A stretch of 8,836 bases of DNA from the NCBI GenBank assembly GCA_002344825.1, contig DDUN01000044.1:1-8836 (forward strand), read 5' to 3'. The translations under genes were made by a program, and so were the position numbers. The stretch comes from Candidatus Multiplicimicrobium inquinatum (lineage in GTDB: Bacteria; Omnitrophota; Omnitrophia; Omnitrophales; Aquincolibacteriaceae). The notes beneath the pieces were generated by a model. It ran no database searches. It had not been told where the DNA came from and worked only from the letters and a program-made list of their open reading frames with translations. Position 1 is the first letter of the stretch; each line of letters starts with the position of its first letter. Positions 1-5,829 of this stretch are shown here, in pieces.

Positions 1-22
1 TTGTGAAGGATATTGCCCCCCA

Positions 23-982
23 CTAAGCGCGAAATTGTTTAACGTGTCTTTCAACCGACCGAACAAACTTCTCAAATACTTTGAGATTCGGATAAAGCTC
101 GTCCGCTTCCGGGAAACCACCCGGGCAGGTAACATTAATTTCAATCAGCTTACTGTCGAGAAAATCAAGTCCGGCAAAGTGCAGGCCTTTTCGTTTGAGC
201 CACGGAGAGATTTGCGACAGTGCCGTTTTTTCTTTGCGGGTTAAAGTTGTTTTTTGATGCACGGCGCCCTGGCTCAAATTACCGCGGAAATCCCCCTGAG
301 CAAAACGTCTTTCATACGCGGCTAAAAAATGTCCGTCGAGCAGAAAAACGCGTTTATCCGAGCTTAAGCCCGGCTTTGAAATAAAATGCTGTGCCAGAAT
401 CGGAGTTTTCCCCTGATGGGTCAGCGCGGTAATTTTATTTACTTTTTCTATGTGGGTTAAGCTTCGTTTCATTAACGTAATCCCGCGTCCGCCGCGTTCA
501 TCGAGAGGTTTTAAAATCAGGTCTCTCTTTGATTTTGACTGAAAACTCAGAATTTCATCTGCCGTGCTGCTGACAATCGTGCTTGGAATAAGTTCGGGGA
601 AATTCAAACAAGCAAATTTTTCATTCGCGCTTCGTAAACCTCCAGGGCTGTTTAAAACTACGGTTTTTTTTACGGCTAAATCAAGGATATAAGTCATATA
701 AATATAGGCCATGTTAAAAGGCGGTTCTTTGCGCACGAGGATCGCGTCAAAATAGCCCGCCGTTTTTTTTGATTTTAAGCCTAGTTTGAAATAGCGAGAC
801 TTTGATTTTGGAGTGATGGGTTGGTTGACAGCAAAAGCTTCTCCATTGAAAGCGCAAAGACTGTCAGCGGTGCTGAAAAAACAGGCATGGCCCAAGCGCG
901 TGAAGATCCGAATCATCTCCAGCGAGGAATCGTACACAACATTCAGCTCTTTGAGAGGGTCTAAAATAAAAAGAATTTTCAC
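23..982 (-). CDS. gshB: Glutathione synthetase (prokaryotic GshB type)
   Basis: Catalyses the ATP-dependent joining of gamma-glutamylcysteine to glycine, the second step of glutathione synthesis, in the cytoplasm. The 319-residue length matches the roughly 316 residues usual for bacterial GshB. The N-terminus (MKILFILDPL) starts directly at the expected first beta strand. Family motifs follow in order: RKEPPF at 84-89, NSPGGLRSANEK at 111-122, the ATP-grasp LKPLDERGGRGI at 157-168, DKR at 209-211, RGNLSQGA at 233-240, and the metal/substrate segment EINVTCPGGFPE at 281-292. The start codon is GTG (980-982) with no good Shine-Dalgarno sequence; it is chosen because the protein begins in register with the family. 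The stop is TAG. It is divergent from the gene for the preceding pathway step, so shared control is plausible. The odd point is CPGGFPE where many homologues have a T-G-I-R/C-I-R-type sequence. Confidence 0.95.
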   Translation of the reverse strand: MKILFILDPLKELNVVYDSSLEMIRIFTRLGHACFFSTADSLCAFNGEAFAVNQPITPKSKSRYFKLGLKSKKTAGYFDAILVRKEPPFNMAYIYMTYILDLAVKKTVVLNSPGGLRSANEKFACLNFPELIPSTIVSSTADEILSFQSKSKRDLILKPLDERGGRGITLMKRSLTHIEKVNKITALTHQGKTPILAQHFISKPGLSSDKRVFLLDGHFLAAYERRFAQGDFRGNLSQGAVHQKTTLTRKEKTALSQISPWLKRKGLHFAGLDFLDSKLIEINVTCPGGFPEADELYPNLKVFEKFVRSVERHVKQFRA

Positions 983-1034
983 AGCAAGATTTTTCCGGGT
1001 ATTTAAAAAAATTCCGAATACGAATAAAGTTAGC

Positions 1035-1040
1035 TAGAAT
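1035..1040 (+). promoter_or_regulatory. Candidate -10 box for gshA
   Basis: TAGAAT lies 29 bases before the gshA start in the gshB/gshA spacer. A weak -35-like TTCCGA at 1012-1017 sits 17 bases upstream of it. The spacing is ideal but the -35 match is poor (3 of 6). I found no convincing sigma-70 promoter for gshB on the opposite strand. Confidence 0.35.
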
Positions 1041-1069
1041 AAACCCTTAAACGAAGAGGATTATGGCAT

Positions 1070-2437
1070 ATGCAAAATCATTTGCAAGTTGAGTCCGTCA
1101 AGCTCAAGAATGAAAGAGACCTGAGGGATTACTTTGCTTCGCATGCTAAACCCGCATGTATGCACCGCATCGGGATTGAAGCGGAATTTCTGGCGGTTGA
1201 GCGTAAGACGGGACGGGCGGTCGGCTACACGGGTAAAAACGGGATCGCTCAAATTCTTTCCGCGTTGGCTTCGTTGCATTATTACCATCCCGTTAAACAA
1301 GGCGATTACATCATTGCTTTAAATCGCAAAGACCTTTCTGTTTCTCTTGAGCCGGGAGGCCAGATTGAGTTAAGCGCACCGCCCGTTTCAACTGTTTTTC
1401 AGGCTGAGGAACAAGTGAAGCAATTTGTTCAGCAGCTTAAAAGCGTTGAAAAGAAGATACTTTCCGTTCAGTTTTTAAGCACGGGCATTCAGCCTTTCAG
1501 CCGTGTTGATGAAATTGATTGGATGCCTAAAGACCGCTATAAAATTATGCGCCGTCGGCTCGTGGAACATGGAGCTTTGTCGCATTGGATGATGAAGATG
1601 ACGGCGACGAACCAAGTCAATTTTGATTATGCCGATGAAGAGGATGCCGCAAGGAAAATGCGGGCGGCTTTATTCGCTACGCCGGTTGCTGCGGCTTTGT
1701 TTTCCAATTCCAGCTTTTCCGAAGGTGTGCTGAATGGTTACCGTTCTTTGCGTATGCAGATTTGGCGTGAAACCGATAAAACTCGCTCTGGGTTTTTGAC
1801 GCAGTTTTTAAAGGGAGGCTGGTTTTTTAAAGATTATTTGGATTATGTGCTGGATATTCCCATGCTTTTTATTATCCGCGGTAAGAAATACGTGGAGGTT
1901 AAAGGCTTAACTTTCCGTCAGTACATTCGTTCGGGATATGAGGGGGAAGAGGCAACATTGGCTGATTTTGAGCTACATTTAACAGCGGTGTTTCCGGATG
2001 TCCGTTTGAAGCAGTATCTTGAGGTTCGATGCGTGGACGCGCAGTCACCCGAACGTATTACTGCCGTAACCGCTTTTTGGAAAGGCCTTCTTTATTCTAA
2101 AACAGCCATCGACAGTATTTTTAGGCTTTTTAAGAAAGTAAGCGAAACGGACTTGCAAAATGCCTACGCGGTGATGCCCGAGCTGGGAATGGAAGCTCTT
2201 TTGGCAGGAAAACCGCTTTTGCATTGGGCAAGGGATTTGACAGGAATTGCTTTTGCGGGACTTTCCGGGCAGACAACATCGTTTGAGCAGAGAAATGAAA
2301 GTGTTTTTCTTGAACCGCTTCTCACTGACCTTGAGAAAGGCCGGTCTCCGGCTAACTTTATCCTTAAGGGGTTGGAGCGGGCACCCCGTCAGCAGCCCCA
2401 AAATCGATTGTGGATATTGGACCGCCTTCGTATATAA
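1070..2437 (+). CDS. gshA: Glutamate-cysteine ligase, GCS2/plant type
   Basis: Joins glutamate and cysteine to make gamma-glutamylcysteine using ATP, the committed step of glutathione synthesis. The 455 residues and motifs fit the plant/proteobacterial GCS2 family rather than the E. coli GshA type. Visible motifs are IGIEAEF at 34-40 (substrate/metal glutamates), SLEPGGQIELSA at 92-103, MTATNQVNFDY at 177-187, the NSSF segment near 213-216, and HLTAVFPDVRLKQYLEVR at 303-320. The start is ATG 1070, preceded by AGAGGA (1055-1060) with a 9-base gap. The nearby ATG at 1063 is out of frame and too close to that site. It is divergent from gshB, giving a complete two-step pathway in one locus. EgtA, the ergothioneine-pathway ligase, is a related alternative, but no other ergothioneine gene is present and gshB is adjacent. 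Confidence 0.93.
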   Translation: MQNHLQVESVKLKNERDLRDYFASHAKPACMHRIGIEAEFLAVERKTGRAVGYTGKNGIAQILSALASLHYYHPVKQGDYIIALNRKDLSVSLEPGGQIELSAPPVSTVFQAEEQVKQFVQQLKSVEKKILSVQFLSTGIQPFSRVDEIDWMPKDRYKIMRRRLVEHGALSHWMMKMTATNQVNFDYADEEDAARKMRAALFATPVAAALFSNSSFSEGVLNGYRSLRMQIWRETDKTRSGFLTQFLKGGWFFKDYLDYVLDIPMLFIIRGKKYVEVKGLTFRQYIRSGYEGEEATLADFELHLTAVFPDVRLKQYLEVRCVDAQSPERITAVTAFWKGLLYSKTAIDSIFRLFKKVSETDLQNAYAVMPELGMEALLAGKPLLHWARDLTGIAFAGLSGQTTSFEQRNESVFLEPLLTDLEKGRSPANFILKGLERAPRQQPQNRLWILDRLRI

Positions 2438-2438
2438 T
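2433..2438 (+). promoter_or_regulatory. Consensus -10 box of the tRNA-Pro promoter
   Basis: A perfect TATAAT overlaps the TAA stop codon of gshA and lies 35 bases before the tRNA. A TTG-containing -35-like hexamer (TTGTGG, 2408-2413) is 19 bases upstream, slightly long and only a partial match. The sequence just after the -10 box is ACGCCC, a GC-rich discriminator of the kind common at stringently controlled stable-RNA promoters. Separate transcription of the tRNA is therefore likely, though gshA read-through is possible. Confidence 0.55.
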
Positions 2439-2473
2439 ACGCCCTCTTTGCGAAGCCTTAAGGTTTCAATCAT

Positions 2474-2547
2474 CGGGGTATAGCACAGTTTGGTAGTGCG
2501 CTCGGTTCGGGACCGAGAGGCCACAGGTTCAAGTCCTGTTACCCCGA
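2474..2547 (+). tRNA. tRNA-Pro (anticodon CGG)
   Basis: A full 74-nt cloverleaf can be drawn by hand. The acceptor stem pairs 2474-2480 with 2540-2546 (7 bp), with discriminator A2547. The D stem is GCAC 2483-2486 with GTGC 2496-2499, and the loop contains TTTGGTA. The anticodon stem is CTCGG 2501-2505 with CCGAG 2513-2517; its loop TTCGGGA puts the anticodon CGG at 2508-2510. The T arm is ACAGG 2523-2527 with CCTGT 2535-2539 and loop TTCAAGT. CCA is not encoded, as the next bases are GAT. The tRNA decodes the proline codon CCG. Its last 20 bases are also the left outer arm of the large inverted repeat described separately. Confidence 0.96.
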
Positions 2548-2716
2548 GATTCTTCACTTCGTATATCAAATCAATTCGCTCAAACAGTCCTCGACCTTCG
2601 GTCTGGGAACTCGCTCGGTTGATTTTGATATCCTCGTTCAGTTGGGCCCCAATTAGTTTGAGCGAATTTTCCTTAAATCTTCAGAAGTGAAGAATTGAGG
2701 GGTAACAGGACTTGAA
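2528..2716. repeat. Long inverted repeat whose left arm is the tRNA-Pro 3' end
   Basis: Three blocks of perfect complementarity are nested in order: 2528-2545 with 2699-2716 (18 bp), 2549-2560 with 2684-2695 (12 bp) and 2573-2585 with 2656-2668 (13 bp). That makes 43 paired positions around a 70-base centre. Blocks one and two are separated by only a 3/3 mismatch; blocks two and three by 12 and 15 unpaired bases. The outer left block is the T loop, the T-stem 3' strand and the acceptor 3' strand of the tRNA, so the outer right block is an antisense copy of that tRNA end. There is no trailing T run, so a simple intrinsic terminator is unlikely. The central 70 bases contain a small GACC/GGTC hairpin and a near-palindrome TTGGGCCCCAA. 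Its function is unknown; it could be a palindromic mobile-element remnant or a dispersed repeat. Confidence 0.85.
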
Positions 2717-2723
2717 GGGAGCT
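2698..2723 (+). repeat. Direct repeat copy 1 (antisense tRNA-Pro end)
   Basis: This 26-bp segment matches 2898-2923 at 25 of 26 positions (mismatch at 2718/2918), exactly 200 bp apart. Its core, GGGGTAACAGGACTTGAA, is the reverse complement of bases 2528-2545 inside the tRNA. A looser match, GTGAAG followed by an A-rich stretch, continues upstream of both copies. Confidence 0.9.
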
Positions 2724-2747
2724 TCGCAATTCGAGGAGCTGAACGGA

Positions 2748-2778
2748 GAATAAATCTGACTTAATGTCAGATTTATTC
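2748..2778. repeat. Perfect 13-bp hairpin
   Basis: Bases 2748-2760 pair perfectly with 2766-2778 around a 5-base loop (TTAAT). The stem is AT-rich. No T run follows the stem, so a Rho-independent terminator is not well supported. The flanks (GAGCTGAACGG before, GCAGTGAAGTCGAGG after) resemble short dispersed palindromic repeats seen in many environmental bacterial genomes; that resemblance is from memory. Confidence 0.8.
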
Positions 2779-2814
2779 GCAGTGAAGTCGAGGTGAAGCG
2801 GGAGGCTACCCGGA

Positions 2815-2844
2815 ACAAACTCCCGCGGCTAGCGGAGAGTTTGT
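2815..2844. repeat. 12-bp hairpin with single-base bulge
   Basis: ACAAACTC CCGC (2815-2826) pairs with GCGG, then a bulged A2836, then GAGTTTGT (2832-2844), around loop GGCTA. A competing 7-bp pairing is possible between GCGGGAG (2798-2804) and CTCCCGC (2820-2826), so the region could switch between two folds if transcribed. No terminator T run follows. Confidence 0.75.
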
Positions 2845-2853
2845 GGAGGGAGC

Positions 2854-2914
2854 CAAGTCCTTAGTTTGACTTCTTCCTGCCGCTGGTGAAGGAATGAAGG
2901 GGTAACAGGACTTG
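2854..2914. repeat. Smaller, degenerate palindrome ending in the same tRNA-like arm
   Basis: CAAGTCC (2854-2860) pairs with GGACTTG (2908-2914). Inside it, CTTC TTCCT (2870-2878) pairs with AGGAA, a bulged T, then GAAG (2890-2899). The order CAAGTCC, CTTC, loop, GAAG, GGACTTG mimics the outer arms of the larger inverted repeat at 2528-2716. It looks like a second, shorter or decayed member of the same element. Confidence 0.55.
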
Positions 2915-2923
2915 AAGAGAGCT
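2898..2923 (+). repeat. Direct repeat copy 2 (antisense tRNA-Pro end)
   Basis: Second copy of the 26-bp repeat at 2698-2723, with one mismatch and in the same orientation. Unlike copy 1, its potential left partner within the shorter palindrome is only the 7-base CAAGTCC. Confidence 0.88.
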
Positions 2924-3017
2924 CACTTGAGTTGAAAGACCCGATCTGGGGCAGGTGTTTTTAAGGGATTTTTCAATATCGTTTCGGTTTGACGTAAGTT
3001 ACAATAGGAAACACGGT
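2924..3017 (+). other. Leader upstream of pyruvate kinase, no clear element
   Basis: Between the last repeat and the pyk start I see no gene. TTGACG (2989-2994) and TACAAT (3000-3005) are each promoter-like but only 5 bases apart, so they cannot serve as one -35/-10 pair. TACAAT alone might be a -10 box with an unrecognisable -35. Confidence 0.4.
3006..3009 (+). promoter_or_regulatory. Ribosome binding site deciding the pyk start
   Basis: AGGA sits 8 bases before ATG 3018. The longer reading frame opens at GTG 2955, and a later ATG lies at 3045. Neither fits as well, and the 21 residues added by the GTG start do not look like pyruvate kinase. Confidence 0.65.
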
Positions 3018-4472
3018 ATGAATTTAAATTTAAATAAGACTTTGATGCTGAAGAAAACAAAAGTGATTGCAACGGTAGGTCCTGCTTGCCGTGACATCAG
3101 TGTGCTTAAATCCTTGATTAGGGCCGGAGTGGATGTTTTCCGCATTAATGCTTCTCACACCTCTCCCGCAGAGCTTAAGGAATGGGTCCGCAAGATCAGG
3201 TTAGTATCTAAAACCATTACCCGCCCTATCCCTATTTTAGTGGATTTACAGGGGCCTCGTGTTCGAACCGGCCGTTTAGAGGGAGGGGAGCCGGTTTATT
3301 TAAATCAAGGGGATGAGGTTGTGATTGTTCCCGCGTCTTACCCCGGATCAGGCCAGACCATTACGACTTCATGCAAACCTTTTCCCGCGATGGTTAAATC
3401 CGGGGATCCTATTCTTTTTGATAATGGCTTGCTTGAATTGCGTGTTGTGGCAGTTCGGAAAAGAGAGACAGTTTGCCGTGTGGTTACGGGCGGAAAATTA
3501 GGAGAAAACAAAGGGATTAACCTGCCCAATGCTCCGGTTACTTTGCCGTCGCTTAGCCCCAAAGATTTACGCGACCTTAAAGCCGCCGTGGAAGCTGGGG
3601 TTGATTACTTAGCGCTTTCATTTGTTCGCAATGCGGAGGATGTTCTGACGCTCAAGCGAAGATTACGGCGGTTACATAGCCACATTCCGATTATCGCAAA
3701 AATTGAGAAGCCCAAGGCTGTTGAAAACTTTGCTGCTATTTCAAGAGTTGCCGACGGTATTATGGTGGCGCGAGGTGATTTGGGGATTGAGATGGGGGTT
3801 GAGAAAGTTCCTGTCGTTCAGAAGAAATTAATTATGGACTCAAACCGTATGCATTTGCCCGTCATTACAGCGACCCAGATGCTGGAATCGATGATTGAAA
3901 ATCCGCGCCCGACCCGCGCGGAAGCGTCGGATGTGGCGAATGCCGTTTTTGACGGAACGGACGCGGTGATGCTTTCAGGTGAAACAGCGGTTGGAAAGTA
4001 TCCCGTCGAAGCAATTCGAATGATGTCTGAAATTATTTGTGAGGCTGAGTCCCATATCGGAGAGATTGTTACTCAGGCGCATGAGCCCGTGGAAAATCAA
4101 GATTTGCCGACTCATGCGATTACGCATGCCGCGCGCCATGCTGCCAAAGATTTGGGCGCGAAAGCCATTGCGGTTCTCACGATTACAGGTAAAACAGCCG
4201 TATTTCTTTCAAAGTTTCGTCCTGTCGCGCCGATTGTGGCTTTTACGGCCAATCAAATTGTCAGCCGGCGGCTTGGTCTCATGCGCGGTATTTTTCCTAT
4301 GACCATGACTTACGGGAGAACAAGTCGGGATATTCTCAATAAAGCTGAAAAAGAAATCAAAAAGTTTAATTTCTTGAAGTCGGGTGATCCGATTGTTGTT
4401 TTATCAGGACGTTTTGCGATGCCGGAAATGAAGTATATGACCTGGATTCGTTTTGTGGGAGAGCGGTCCTGA
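3018..4472 (+). CDS. pyk: Pyruvate kinase
   Basis: Transfers phosphate from phosphoenolpyruvate to ADP, giving pyruvate and ATP in the last step of glycolysis; cytoplasmic. With start ATG 3018 the protein is 484 residues, the usual length. Motifs in order are: KVIATVGPAC at 15-24 opening the barrel; RINASH at 42-47; LVDLQGPRVR at 74-83 leading into the B domain; IIAKIEKP at 225-232 with catalytic Lys228 and metal ligand Glu230; MVARGDLGIE at 249-258 with Asp254; ITATQMLESM at 283-292; and VMLSGETAVGKYP at 317-329. The C-terminal regulatory domain (about 365-484) is present, without an extra phosphohistidine domain. RINASHT replaces the common RLNFSHG, but the Asn and Ser remain. It heads a run of five same-strand genes, 41 bp before the next. 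Confidence 0.96.
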   Translation: MNLNLNKTLMLKKTKVIATVGPACRDISVLKSLIRAGVDVFRINASHTSPAELKEWVRKIRLVSKTITRPIPILVDLQGPRVRTGRLEGGEPVYLNQGDEVVIVPASYPGSGQTITTSCKPFPAMVKSGDPILFDNGLLELRVVAVRKRETVCRVVTGGKLGENKGINLPNAPVTLPSLSPKDLRDLKAAVEAGVDYLALSFVRNAEDVLTLKRRLRRLHSHIPIIAKIEKPKAVENFAAISRVADGIMVARGDLGIEMGVEKVPVVQKKLIMDSNRMHLPVITATQMLESMIENPRPTRAEASDVANAVFDGTDAVMLSGETAVGKYPVEAIRMMSEIICEAESHIGEIVTQAHEPVENQDLPTHAITHAARHAAKDLGAKAIAVLTITGKTAVFLSKFRPVAPIVAFTANQIVSRRLGLMRGIFPMTMTYGRTSRDILNKAEKEIKKFNFLKSGDPIVVLSGRFAMPEMKYMTWIRFVGERS

Positions 4473-4513
4473 GATTGATACGGGCTTTTTCATAAACAGA
4501 ATGTAACCTCTGC

Positions 4514-5026
4514 ATGAACTTTTCACGATCATTCCGCGGCTGGATTCAGGCGGTGATGATTCTTGCGCTTGGTTTCTATGTTCTTTATGGCGCATTTGAC
4601 TTGCGGCGTCTTTGGCTGATTGACGGCGCTAATTTACTTTTTCACGAAGCGGGGCACATCTTCTTCGGTGTTTTTGGAGAGGTAATCGGATTTTGGGGAG
4701 GAACCTGGCTGCAGCTTTTAATGCCCCTCGCCATTGGAGTTGCTTTTTACTGTCAGGGGCAACCCTATTCTTCTTCTGTTATGGCGCTGTGGTTCGGAGA
4801 AAATTTTTTTGGAATTTCTGTTTATATTCAGGATGCCCGCGCTCAAAATTTACCGCTGGTCGGCGGAGAAATTCATGACTGGGGATATTTATTGGGCAAG
4901 ATGCAGCTTCTTCAGCATGACCAATTGATTGGAAATATTGTATGGGTTTTGGGCGCGATGATTGTATTTTTAGCGATGGCGGCCGGACTCTTTTTTTCCG
5001 AGGCAAAGCAGCATGATGCGCGTTGA
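4514..5026 (+). CDS. Small membrane protein with HEAGH zinc-metalloprotease-like motif
   Basis: The 170-residue protein has a membrane segment at about 10-27, a second hydrophobic stretch at about 64-80 and a third at about 142-162. HEAGH at 44-48 matches HExxH, the zinc-binding and catalytic signature of metallopeptidases, and lies next to the first membrane segment as in M50-like intramembrane proteases. Other probably conserved residues are GGTWLQLLMP (62-71), WFGENFF (93-99), the acidic DAR at 107-109 and GGEIHDW at 117-123; Asp107, His121 or Asp122 could supply a third metal ligand. I believe similar proteins exist as conserved hypotheticals, but I cannot name the family and see no classical M50 NPDG/LDG motif. 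The start ATG has only a weak ribosome site. Its 3' end overlaps the next gene by 14 bp, suggesting translational coupling. The protease role is inferred from HEAGH alone. Confidence 0.8.
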   Translation: MNFSRSFRGWIQAVMILALGFYVLYGAFDLRRLWLIDGANLLFHEAGHIFFGVFGEVIGFWGGTWLQLLMPLAIGVAFYCQGQPYSSSVMALWFGENFFGISVYIQDARAQNLPLVGGEIHDWGYLLGKMQLLQHDQLIGNIVWVLGAMIVFLAMAAGLFFSEAKQHDAR

Positions 5027-5828
5027 TTCTTGCCCGTCATGGGGCGATTATTTGAGTTTTGATTCCGAGACAGGAAGGATTGTTTACCAGTCTTTTCCGG
5101 CTTTGACTTTAGCGTCTCATTTAGATTTGTGGATCGTCCGCCACGCTGAGACTTTTGCCAATCAAAAAAAGATTCTTCAGGGAAGTGATCAAGAAAATGA
5201 GGATACCGTGCTTTCTCCCGAGGGAGAAGCGCAAGCCGCGGCTGTGGCCGATCATTTGGTTCGAAGTTTGACGCGGGCGGAGCCGGGTTATCAGCGTATC
5301 AGCGTGCTAGCAAGTCCGGCCAGACGTACCGGACAAACCGCGCAGTTTTTTTTAAAAAAAATGCGGAATATTTCACCTTTGGCTTGTGAGTATACCGAAC
5401 ATTCATTTTTGCATGAAATTCGCTTTGGGGAAATCAGCGGATTGACGGAAGAACAGGTTTTTAAACTTGGGGCTGATTATATTCACTTTGCGGATCGTTT
5501 TCGCCGCCGCGGTGACGCGTTGATCCGTTTGAATGGGGGAGAAAGTTTTCATGACCTGCTTTTGCGGGTTCGCAAAGGTTTTTCGGATTGGCAATCGGGA
5601 TTGAGTTTGCCTGTAAGCCGGGAAAAAACCGCGGTCGTTCTCTTTACGCATATGATTACCGCTTCCGCGCTGAGAGTTTTGTTGCGGGACGAGGGGCTTT
5701 TGGATGTTTGCCAAGACACGGGTCTTTCTTTTGTGAATTGGCGCCGTATTATTCAAAATGCGGAATGTTTAATTTGGGATACAAAGGCTCGGCGCATGCA
5801 ATTGCTCGCGCCGGTTGAGGGAAGGTGA
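5013..5828 (+). CDS. Histidine phosphatase (phosphoglycerate mutase-like) family protein
   Basis: A cytoplasmic phosphatase or mutase of the branch-1 histidine phosphatase superfamily; substrate unknown. The phosphate-accepting His44 is in LWIVRHAET (39-47). The phosphate-pocket Arg is in ASPARRTGQTA (100-110), the acid/base Glu is in HEIRFGEISG (134-143), and the second catalytic His213 is in VLFTHM (209-214). GGESF (175-179) also fits the family. At 271 residues it is longer than the usual 200 or so, with an extra 35-residue N-terminus and a C-terminal tail after about 245. The first ATG is preceded by GAGG at 5000-5003 with a 9-base gap. A second ATG follows immediately, and a later start would drop the odd N-terminus. 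It overlaps the membrane protein gene by 14 bp and ends 1 base before the pseudouridine synthase gene. Context gives no specific substrate. Confidence 0.9.
   Translation: MMRVDSCPSWGDYLSFDSETGRIVYQSFPALTLASHLDLWIVRHAETFANQKKILQGSDQENEDTVLSPEGEAQAAAVADHLVRSLTRAEPGYQRISVLASPARRTGQTAQFFLKKMRNISPLACEYTEHSFLHEIRFGEISGLTEEQVFKLGADYIHFADRFRRRGDALIRLNGGESFHDLLLRVRKGFSDWQSGLSLPVSREKTAVVLFTHMITASALRVLLRDEGLLDVCQDTGLSFVNWRRIIQNAECLIWDTKARRMQLLAPVEGR
5817..5821 (+). promoter_or_regulatory. Ribosome binding site deciding the pseudouridine synthase start
   Basis: GAGGG lies 8 bases before ATG 5830, inside the last codons of the phosphatase gene. It favours ATG 5830 over the in-frame TTG at 5815, which would add only five residues. 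Confidence 0.65.
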
Positions 5829-5829
5829 G

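Noticed and set aside
1..22. Terminator or gene downstream of gshB at the window edge
   Set aside because: Too short to judge; no hairpin is visible in these 22 bases.
2045..2569. Minus-strand frame beginning MIYEVKNLGVTGLEPVASRSRTE
   Set aside because: The 'GVTGLEPVASRSR' part is the antisense translation of the tRNA, and the remainder lies opposite gshA; a false gene.
2490..2690. Plus-strand frame reading VRSVRDREATGSSPVTP
   Set aside because: It is a translation of the tRNA-Pro gene, a well-known kind of spurious protein in databases; the rest crosses the palindrome.
2528..2916. Prophage or island attachment sites from duplicated tRNA 3' end
   Set aside because: The copies are inverted relative to the tRNA, no integrase is present and there is no cargo between them; the homology also extends beyond the tRNA in the palindromic sense.
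2989..3005. TTGACG and TACAAT as a pyk promoter
   Set aside because: The two hexamers are only 5 bases apart, far below a usable -35/-10 spacing.
2955..3017. Longer pyruvate kinase starting at GTG 2955
   Set aside because: The added 21 residues are not family-like, and ATG 3018 has a well-placed AGGA.
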